From contig CM055318.2 of the NCBI GenBank assembly GCA_029255685.2, positions 5,337,001-5,401,000 on the forward strand: a DNA stretch of 64,000 nt, read 5' to 3'. Below are positions 56,977-64,000 of this stretch, piece after piece. The stretch is from Silene conica. Its lineage: Eukaryota; Streptophyta; Magnoliopsida; Caryophyllales; Caryophyllaceae. Both the position numbers and the translations under genes were made by a program. Positions within the stretch are counted from its first letter, which is position 1, and each line of letters begins with the position of its first letter. The notes below the pieces were generated by a model, which saw only the letters and a program-made list of their open reading frames with translations, searched no databases and was not told where the DNA came from.

Positions 56977-57316
56977 TTATATAGATTATGACACATAGTA
57001 TCACATAAATATGAATGTATATATATAAAATATGTGTATTGATGCGTGTCTTTTATATAGACTTTTATCGTCTATTTGACACGCATTTCTATGCTTTTAT
57101 TATAGCTTTATGTTATATTTCTCCCCGAATATGCTACTTTATGTCTGTCTTGTGATTTGTACAGGAAAGACGCAAAAGTGGTGGAAATCGAGCCTAAACC
57201 TGTCCCGGAGCATGCATTTAGGATTCATAGGATTTTTGGAGCAAGAATTACGTAACCTCGTAATACGTGAAGGCGTTTCGGGAGCATAAATGACATATTT
57301 CATGGCTGAGCAACTG

Positions 57317-57545
57317 TACATCACTCGATCGAGAGGTCTAATGCCTCGATCGAGTGATCCCTTCATCATTGGCGGTCTATCGAGTGGATTATCCGCTCGA
57401 TCGAGGAGTCTCAACAGAATTGTTGCTCGATTGAGTGTTCCTAGCAGAAGAAGTGCTCGATCGAGGACCAAATTAAAGATGGTCGATCGAGTGATATTTC
57501 TTTGAAGGTCCTCGATCGAGGACTCACAAATGCTCGATCGAGGAG
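57317..57545 (+). repeat. CTCGATCGAG palindrome array in the LTR
   Basis: About nine copies of CTCGATCGAG or one-base variants occur in 230 bp, spaced 20-40 bp with unrelated bases between them. Positions include about 57323, 57345, 57391, 57424, 57451, 57481, 57510 and 57533. The motif is a perfect palindrome. The spacing is irregular, so this is not a simple tandem repeat. Confidence 0.93.
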
Positions 57546-58792
57546 ATGCGGGCTGCTATGTCGACATTAGATAGAATTCGTGTTTTAGTTAGTTTCTAGT
57601 ATTATTTTTCGTGTGATAATAAAACTAGACTCTTCTGTACTATACATAGAAGGCGCCTAGGGTAGTTTTACTTACGTTTTCCATTCAGAAATTTATGCTT
57701 TTGTATTTAGTTTACATTAATTTCAGTTTTACGCTTTTAGTTAGTTTCTAGTTTTAATTCTCACGACGGTTTTTAGTAATAAAGTTCTTAGTTCCGGATT
57801 TGCTTTTGCCGTAAGTTTTCTTGCCTTTTAAATTCTTGTCTTTAATTATGTCTACCTTTATTATTGTATCCGTCTCATTCGCCATGAGTAGTTATATTTC
57901 TTATGCTAGGATTTAGGGGAGTCATGGTCTAATATGTCCTTTGTTAATCGATGGATCTTGTCTTATAATTGCATCTAAATTCCCTTCACAACACATAATA
58001 ACAATTAAACGATTAGGTGCACATAATTGGTTGATTAAACTGTGTAAGTTTCGACCTAGATCAGTCCCGAATGGAAAGTGAGACCTATAGTGAACATTAA
58101 AGTATGTTGATGAGGGTGACTGTGCTATGTTAGTATTACTTTAGGGTGAATATCAGACTAGATCCGAATATTTATTCAATACCGACCTTCAGACAGATTA
58201 TTTGACAGATCTTGACATTACTTTTGACCACTGACTTGACCATGATAAACCGACTATCATATCTACTTTCCCATATTATTATTCACATTTTATTTATTGC
58301 CTTATTTGCTTTAGTTATTCTTTCTTTTTAGATAAATGACTATTTTCCGCCATAAGATTGTTACCTTAAGACGAACTAAAATTACAAACAGATATCACTC
58401 ACCTCCTTGTGGATTTGATCCTGACTTCCATAGCTATATTAGTTAGCCGAGTTAGTTTATCTTTGATTAGGAATACGACTAAACCCCGATTAAATTTTCG
58501 AGTCGTTGCCGGGGAGGCGCCTTTTATTTGTTTGTTTTCTTTTTAGTTTGTCATGTCTCGAGGAACCTTAGTTCCTTGGGAGCGTTCTTATCTTTCCTTT
58601 AGTGTTGTTTATGCCCAGGTCTGATAGGCTCACGCTCGTACCTTACAATCTTGAACCAGAAATGACTCTTCGCATTCGCAGACAATTTTGGAAAGATCTT
58701 CGTCAAGCACCAGACGTACAAACGCAGTTTACGAAGATTACCAGCAATCCTTAGATCCCTCAAGTATCGCTTCTAAGACGATGATGAAACTC

Positions 58793-59895
58793 AGTTATGT
58801 AACACCCCTCCTTTGCATAGCTGAGTTGTGACTCAACTCGGTCGAGTTAGGCTAAATCGGTCGAGTAAGTGCAACTCGATCGAGTAGTGTCAATTCGACC
58901 GATTTGCTCCAATTCGCTCGAGTTGGCTTTTCCGTGAACAGAATCGCGGTTAATTATATATATTAATTAATCCGAGGATTATAACCTCATTTACCTTAAT
59001 TCAGAGAAGACAAAAACCTAATTACCTTTCCTCCATTTCACTCAAATACCTTCAAGGGTCCTTAACAAGAGTCTAGCCTAGTTCGTTGTTAGCAAGTAAG
59101 TGTCGTTTTATCATCTATTTGTCATTAGATTTTGGTTGTACCTTGGTGAGTAATATGTATATATAATTCATAAGAGGAGGATTCGTAGAGAAACGTTGGT
59201 AAAACGGACTTGGAATTTCGCTTGCTTGTTATTGCTTTGAGGCAGGGTTTCCCTACTAAGGTCTGTATGAATATGCGTGTGACGGTATTGTATTGTATAT
59301 ATGATATCATGCACTATTGAGATTTGTATTGGGAACATATGTGTGGGACCGTTGCGGGAAACGACTCTCACTCCTACGTTCACTTTTCGTGGAATCCGCC
59401 ACGAAGGAGATGTGCACATTAAAGATCTAGGTACCCCTTGCCGCGAGCAAGTGTGGGATTGTTGTGGGGCTTGAAGCCACCACCTGTGTTGTTGTGACAG
59501 TGATATCAATGGTTGTGATTATCAGATTGTGGTTTTGAGCTTATTGTATTGTGACCGTCTTATTTCAACAGTTTATGACGCTTATTGTTTTACTATGATG
59601 ATCCACGTATTGGTGAGCAGAGTCTCAGGTGCGACGATACTAATGTCTGATAGTTTGGGGAAGGATGAGACTCCACTCAATTTTGTAGCAGCGTCATAGT
59701 TTCTTTAGCTTCCGCAGACGTTTCATTTTGGTTGTTGTATCAGACATTTTTATACTTAAACCTTATTCTTAATTTTAATAAAGGTTGTATTATTTGTTTA
59801 TCTTGATATTATAACTCAGGAAACTGAGATGATGATGCCTTCATAATCCAATGGTCCTTCTCAAAGGCCTTGGATTATGAGGGTGTTACAAGTTC
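58793..59895 (+). mobile_element. Solo LTR (1.09 kb) inserted in the gag region
   Basis: The element 58798-59890 begins TGTAACACCCC and ends GGGTGTTACA, with 5-bp flanks AGTTA and AGTTC (one mismatch). It contains TTCCGCAGACG and a GGGACCGTTGCGGGAAACGA block typical of chromovirus-like LTRs. Its first 130 bp contain ACTCGGTCGAGTTAG, ACTCGATCGAGTAG and related palindromic motifs. Removing it rejoins the gag-region sequence of the host retrotransposon. No internal region remains, as expected after LTR-LTR recombination. Confidence 0.8.
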
Positions 59896-59939
59896 TTACT
59901 CAGAGCCTATGATTAAGTCTCTTCCAAAAGGTTTCACTC

Positions 59940-60910
59940 TCCCAAAAGGTATGAATGACGCGTCCTTCAACGTCAAGGCATCTCATATTAATTTGGTTGA
60001 GTGAAACTAGTTTAGAGGAGTGCAAGGTAAAGATCCAGGAAAGCACGTAGGAATATTTGTTGACTACTGTTCTACCATATCACTTCCCGCAAGAGTGACT
60101 GCAAATCAGGTAAAAAAAACCATTTTCCACTTTTCACTAATTGATGGTGCTTGTGAGAGGTATCAGGATCTAGATCAGGAAGCTGCTAGAATAGACGGTT
60201 GGAATTCTCTTGCCTTAGCTTTCTACAAAAAAGTACTTTCCTCCTCAAAAAACCAATGCCTTAAGAGGACAGATCACCAAATTCAAACAAGCATCCACGG
60301 AATATCTCAATGAGGCGTGGACTCGCTTCAAGAAGCTTGTTCGTTCTATCATCCCCCATCACGGATTCCAGCCATGGTTTTTGTGCAACCAATTCTACAA
60401 TGGGTTATTCGACGATAACCGTGCAATTGTAGATGCCTCAGCCAACGGAAGATTCCAAAGTAACGTGGAGGACAACAAAGGTTTGCATCAGATAGAGGAG
60501 ATGGCTACTCTAACCGCTGAATATGGAAATCCTAGGAGAGCCACACAGGTACAGAAGGAGCTGAGTGATCGCAGCTCGATTAGAGGCTCTCACAGCCCAC
60601 ATTACCGAACTAAAGACGACGGAGTCTTTAGGAGGACAACAAACCGTTTATACTATGGTCCAACAGGAACCCATCTGTGAACGTTATGGTATACAAGGGC
60701 ACAATTATGTGGATTTTCTTAGTCCAGTCGAACATGTACATGTGTTTCAATCTTTTAAACAAGGTACCCCGTATTCTAACTTTTACAATGGCGGGACTAG
60801 GGAGCATCTGAATCTGTCTTGCCGAAGCCAGAATGTTCTCAATAACCCTACTTTTGTGCCACAACAACATGGGAATTCTTATGTAATCCCACAAGATCGT
60901 GCTTCATAAC
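59940..60910 (+). pseudogene. Degenerate retrotransposon gag
   Basis: Fragments in different frames match the Retrotrans_gag domain of Ty3-gypsy elements in order: ITSDP-like start replaced by KDPGKHVGIFVDYC, VKKTIFHFSLIDGACERY, WNSLALAFYKK (60020-60313), then AWTRFKKLVRS and CNQFYNGLFDDNRAIVDASANGRFQ (60381-60680), then YGIQGHNYVDF (60565-60909), a decayed zinc knuckle. At least two frameshifts separate the pieces. It would once have made the capsid protein. Confidence 0.85.
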
Positions 60911-61327
60911 AAGGTAATTATTCTAGGCCAAATCAAGGAGGTCCACCGTTCATAACCACCTCCTAACAATGACATGGCCGACATCAAAACCCTTCTACAA
61001 CAGCAACTGGCAAATTCTTAAAAGTAAGAGGCGTTCATTAACCAACTTATGGCTCACAACAAGATGTTGGATAGTCAAATTGCCGAACTTTCTACTCATA
61101 ATTCCAGTATAGCCTAAGGTGCTTTACCTTCTTAACCCGAGAAACCTCACGATATTGTGAATGCAATCCATCTTTGCAGCGGTCTGGCCTATGATAGCCC
61201 AGAATTGCCTAACACTGAGTTAGGTAATAACACAAGCATGTATTTACGTGAAAATTACTTCGATATAGGGGTTGACGCCGCTGTTCATAGTCCTCGATCG
61301 AGTGCCTTGCATACTTGATCGATTACT

Positions 61328-61827
61328 TTGGCCAACGATACACCTCGATCGAGTGATAAAATTACTCGATCGAGCACTTCTACCCCAAATATTCCTCGAT
61401 CATCGACTGAAGAAGTTCCTCGATCAAGTACTCCAGCCGTTGAGAGTACTCGATCGAGTTATAAAAACTCTCGATCGAGCAATATTAACCCTACAGGTAC
61501 TCGATTGAGTCCTGATAATGCCCATACGAGTGAAGAAGTTGTTGGAGACACGACTATCGAGACAAATACGTCTAAAACTGATGCCGAGAAAGAAAAACTT
61601 CATGTTCCGCCCGTTTTTATTAAGATACCATTCCCAAGACGCTTAAGAAGCAACAAATTGGACACCCAGTTCGGGAAATTTATGAAAGTCGTCAAAGATC
61701 TCCATGTAACCGTAACTTTTACAAAGCTAATCACTCAGGTACCCTCTTACGCTAAGTTTCTTAAAGATATTTTAACTCGTACGAGGAGTTTTGATGAAAA
61801 GGAGACTATTGCTTTTACCGAATAATG
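61328..61827 (+). pseudogene. gag-pol linker with RSS repeats encoded by CTCGATCGAG
   Basis: An open frame of 165 codons. Residues ~5-60 are a repeat of (P/T)RSS units spaced 5-10 residues apart, encoded by CTCGATCGAG motifs. Then comes a segment typical of this lineage: PPVFIKIPFPRRLRSNKLDTQFGKF and LITQVPSYAKFLKDILTRTR, the conserved run before the protease. The frame of this second part shows that the RSS frame is the real one, although CTCGATCGAG is open in other frames too. It ends at TAA before the protease segment. Confidence 0.75.
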
Positions 61828-61928
61828 TAGTACACTCCTAGAAAACAAGTCCCCTCCAAAGTTAAAAGACCAATGTAGTTTCTCAATACCTTCGTACGAT
61901 TGGCACCCAACTTATCGATAAAGCTTAA

Positions 61929-62222
61929 TGTGATCTTGGTGTCAGCGTTAGTGTCATGCCCTTTTCTGTTTATAATAAATTAAGTATGGACGATTTTAAG
62001 GTTACTAGCGTTACCTTGCAAATGGCAGATCATTCTGTCAAACGACCTTTAAGTGTCGTAGAAGACGTCCCAGTTAAGATAGGTAAATTCTTTGTACATG
62101 TTGACTTCACTGTCTTGGACATGGCTGAGGATAATCAAGTTCCCATAATTCTAGGACGACCATTCTTACATACTGCAGGCGTAATTATAAACGTCAAACT
62201 AACAGGGACGTGTGAGTTGTGA
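61929..62222 (+). pseudogene. Retrotransposon aspartic protease fragment
   Basis: Reading from 61929: CDLGVSVSVMPFSVYNKL, the plant Ty3-gypsy retropepsin active-site segment with DLG in place of DSG/DTG. It is followed by LQMADHSVKRPLSVVEDVPVKIGKFFVHVDFTVLDM and VPIILGRPFLHTAG, all family-conserved. The upstream link to gag is broken by frameshifts. It is not expected to be active. Confidence 0.85.
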
Positions 62223-62578
62223 CCTTAGAGGTAGTGGGAGATGAGAAAGGTACATTTAATGTACCCCACTCTTTAACTAGGCCTATGATTGAGGATACTT
62301 GTTTTACCGTGGACGTCATTGATAAATGCATTACCCCACTCTTTAGCTAGGCCTATGATTGAGGATACTTGTTTTACCTTGGACGTCATTAATGAATGCA
62401 TTATGGATCATTTGGTTGACTCCCTAAACAGAGACCCATCATTCAAACAGTTTATGATGAGTTTAAAGATACGCGGGACGATCCAAAAGTTTCAAATATT
62501 GCTGTCAAGAAAGGCAGAAAGATAACCTCAACAATAGAAACCTCGTATGCTATAGAGGTAATATAGCCAGTCTCACTC

Positions 62579-62900
62579 TTGGAAATATCATGCGAGGTTA
62601 GTGAGGACATCATTGGAGGAGTTTTAGGTCAACGCAAAGGTCATATCTTAACTGCTATAGATCATATGAGTCAAACTCTTGATGAAGCTCAGGTCAATTA
62701 TTCCTATGCTGAAAAGAAATTACTTGCTGTTATTTGTACTTTAGAAAAATTTCGTCCCTATTTACTAGTTTCGAAAATTATTATTTTTTCTAATATAACC
62801 TTGCAGCATTAAGGCACCTTTTTCGGAAAAAGAAAAAGGAGCCCAAGTCGAGAACCATGCAATGGTTCTCCTTTCTTCAGGAATTTGACGTATAGATCAA
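62579..62900 (+). pseudogene. Retrotransposon RNase H fragment; RT deleted
   Basis: The segment EISCEVSEDIIGGVLGQRKG, TLDEAQVNYSYAEKKLLAV and LEKFRPYLLVSKIIIFSN matches the RNase H domain that follows reverse transcriptase in Ty3-gypsy pol. Conserved Asp positions are partly changed (CDAS to CEVS, YTDH to FSNI). Only about 350 bp separate the protease from this domain, so the whole RT is deleted. A trailing KKKEPKSRTMQWFSFLQEFD-like stretch continues to about 62895. The intervening 62250-62400 carries a short duplicated segment (ACCCCACTCTTTARCTAGGC). Confidence 0.85.
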
Positions 62901-63346
62901 AGATTGAAGGGACGTCGGAAATTCTCTAAATTTTCACCCCCTTAAAATTGATGGTATCAGGGTTAAATTGATGGTATCAGGGTTGAGTGGGACCTCATAA
63001 ACCAAACGCTACTGGGAGGCAACCCAGGTTTTAGTTTTACTTATTTTCTCTTCTTAATTACTTTAATTATATATTTTTTTTTTAAGTCAATAAAATTGTA
63101 TTTTAGTGTTTTTCAGGTAATATAGACGTTTATTAAAGGATTAAAGCGAAAATAATCAAGTAAGATGTCTCGAAGTGCGTGCCTAGGTACGATTTTGCTC
63201 GACCGAGAGTCGTATATTGATTAGGAACACGACTAAACCTCGATCATGTACTATTTGAAAACACGCATTATTCGATTACTTAAAAACGGGGTATTACACA
63301 TCTAGTTGAGTAGGAGTGAGGATTCCGTAATATCTGAATACAACTT

Positions 63347-63598
63347 TCAAACATTAGCTAACTTGCGGCTTACTTGCTTAAGAAAGTTAGGCATTGGCGG
63401 CGCTTTAGGCATTGGCGGCGAGTTAGGTACTGGCGGCGGGTTAGCCGGGCTACCCAAACACGCACTACCTTCACAGGATGGGAGGTCGCCTTGCCCGATT
63501 GCACCATATGATATCTCTTTACCTTCACCGGTACTAACAAAGGTAAATACTAACATAATGGAAAAAATAATTGCAAGCAATTGTTTTGAAATGGGCAT
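63347..63598 (-). CDS. Small secreted RALF-like peptide with proline-repeat tail
   Basis: An intact 83-codon frame. Residues 1 to ~26 form a signal peptide (basic start MPISKQ, hydrophobic LLAIIFSIMLVFTFV). ISYGAI (29-34), GD.P.C (37-42), a second Cys (47) and PANP (51-54) match the first half of plant RALF peptides (YISY motif, Cys1, Cys2, PANPY). The expected RGC..CR second half is replaced by PPVPNS-PPMPKA-PPMPN (55-71), encoded by an 18-bp minisatellite, and a basic tail. Cys3 and Cys4 are absent. A TATATAA at 63749-63757 could be the promoter. RALFs signal at the cell wall through FERONIA-type receptors; function here is uncertain. It could be a divergent gene, a decaying one, or chance. 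Confidence 0.5.
   Translation of the reverse strand: MPISKQLLAIIFSIMLVFTFVSTGEGKEISYGAIGQGDLPSCEGSACLGSPANPPPVPNSPPMPKAPPMPNFLKQVSRKLANV
63387..63440 (+). repeat. 3 x 18-bp minisatellite inside the RALF-like ORF
   Basis: Three adjacent units of the form TTAGGYAYTGGCGGCGNN start at 63387, 63405 and 63423. The 18-bp period preserves reading frame and encodes six-residue proline units on the minus strand. It is unusually GC-rich for this neighbourhood. Confidence 0.9.
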
Positions 63599-63639
63599 GG
63601 TAATAATTAATTAAGGTGATGAGATTATATAGATAATGA

Positions 63640-64000
63640 TATTAACTAAAAAAGGTTGAAAGAATACTAGAGATTGTTTTCTTTCTCCTAATTCTTGTGG
63701 GATACAATATGCATAATTTTAAATTTTAATATAATGGATTATTTATGCTTATATAAGAAGAAATTGTGATGCTGCAATTTTGTAGCCTAAAACTACACAA
63801 ATAGGACTATACATCCAGATGTATATGAGATTATGAGCATTGTACATTTAATACAAATCTAATTGACCTTACATGCAATTTTATTTGAGTTTTTAACAAT
63901 TTTTTCTTGCACTATAATTGTTTAGTGTTGAAATTAAAATCTTTGTTTTTTTATGTATTCTTTTTGAATTTCAATATAATGTTTTGATTTACAATTTTTT
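63640..64000. other. AT-rich right edge
   Basis: Upstream flank of the RALF-like ORF, with a TATATAA at 63749-63757. No other feature was recognised up to the window edge. Confidence 0.45.

Larger units (their letters stand above)
57040..63280 (+). mobile_element. Internally deleted Ty3-gypsy retrotransposon (Tat/Athila-like)
   Basis: The left LTR spans about 57040 (TGATGCGTGTC) to 58496. A primer-binding-site-like CGTTGCCGGGGA follows at 58504-58515, as in Tat/Athila elements primed by tRNA-Asp. Broken gag, a protease domain and a piece of RNase H follow in plus orientation. After RNase H the sequence jumps to a pol-end motif (ACGCTACTGGGAGGCAACCC, about 63007). Reverse transcriptase and integrase are missing. 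Near 63215-63240 a GATTAGGAACACGACTAAACC motif repeats the end of the left LTR (about 58464), but a full right LTR is absent. A solo LTR of another element is inserted at 58798-59890. Non-functional. Confidence 0.83.

Noticed and set aside
61272..61508. Alternative frame with repeated LDR units across the CTCGATCGAG array
   Set aside because: The neighbouring conserved gag-pol segment is in the RSS frame, so the LDR frame is a by-product of the motif.
63060..63280. Right LTR of the Ty3-gypsy element
   Set aside because: Only a ~25-bp motif shared with the end of the left LTR is present; the TGATGCGTGTC start is missing, so no right LTR is annotated.

Overview
This is a nuclear genomic window from a flowering plant, almost certainly a eudicot. 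The signs are AT-rich DNA, GT-AG introns, a chloroplast-targeted Hsp70, a plant shaggy/GSK3 kinase, plant-type Helitrons, hAT, Stowaway and Mutator-like elements, and a Tat/Athila-like Ty3-gypsy retrotransposon. The family cannot be fixed from this sequence alone.

Four conserved genes are recognisable, and I resolved exon structures from splice sites and reading-frame continuity. (1) The first exon of a plastid stromal Hsp70 lies at 742-1281 on the minus strand, with the rest of the gene outside the window. (2) A complete 18-exon gene for the U3 snoRNP / SSU processome WD40 protein UTP21 (WDR36), 907 codons, lies at 3688-14205 (-). (3) A shaggy-like protein kinase of the ASK alpha/gamma/epsilon subgroup, 424 codons in 12 coding exons plus a leader exon, lies at about 33050-46200 (+). 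(4) The DNA primase small subunit, 454 codons in 16 exons, lies at 47915-52399 (-), with E2F-type sites upstream. A tRNA-Ile(AAU) gene is at 31678-31751 (-). A small secreted-peptide gene that resembles RALF in its N-terminal half is at 63347-63598 (-).

The two large gene-free blocks are transposon graveyards. Block one (14.4-33 kb) holds a Mutator-like foldback element, an LTR-type element interrupted by a hAT element, three Helitrons, further hAT and Stowaway MITEs, a retroposon-like unit and a 280-bp tandem duplication. It also holds two extra copies of the 5' end of UTP21: a degenerate exon-1 fragment near 18.9 kb, and a copy at 25.5-26.4 kb that keeps exons 1-3 and the promoter. Block two (52.7-64 kb) holds an LTR fragment, a duplicated Stowaway-like element, a Helitron and an internally deleted Ty3-gypsy element with a solo LTR inserted in its gag region. 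Transposons with exact target-site duplications also sit in introns of UTP21, the kinase and primase.

The most unusual signals are these: the palindrome CTCGATCGAG repeated about nine times in the Ty3-gypsy LTR and again in its gag reading frame, with related motifs in an unrelated solo LTR; the RALF-like ORF whose second half is replaced by an 18-bp minisatellite coding for proline repeats; the triplicated UTP21 5' end; and a five-copy tandem repeat filling the leader intron of the kinase gene. The protein-coding genes themselves are ordinary housekeeping genes. I did not see an obviously new multi-gene system.
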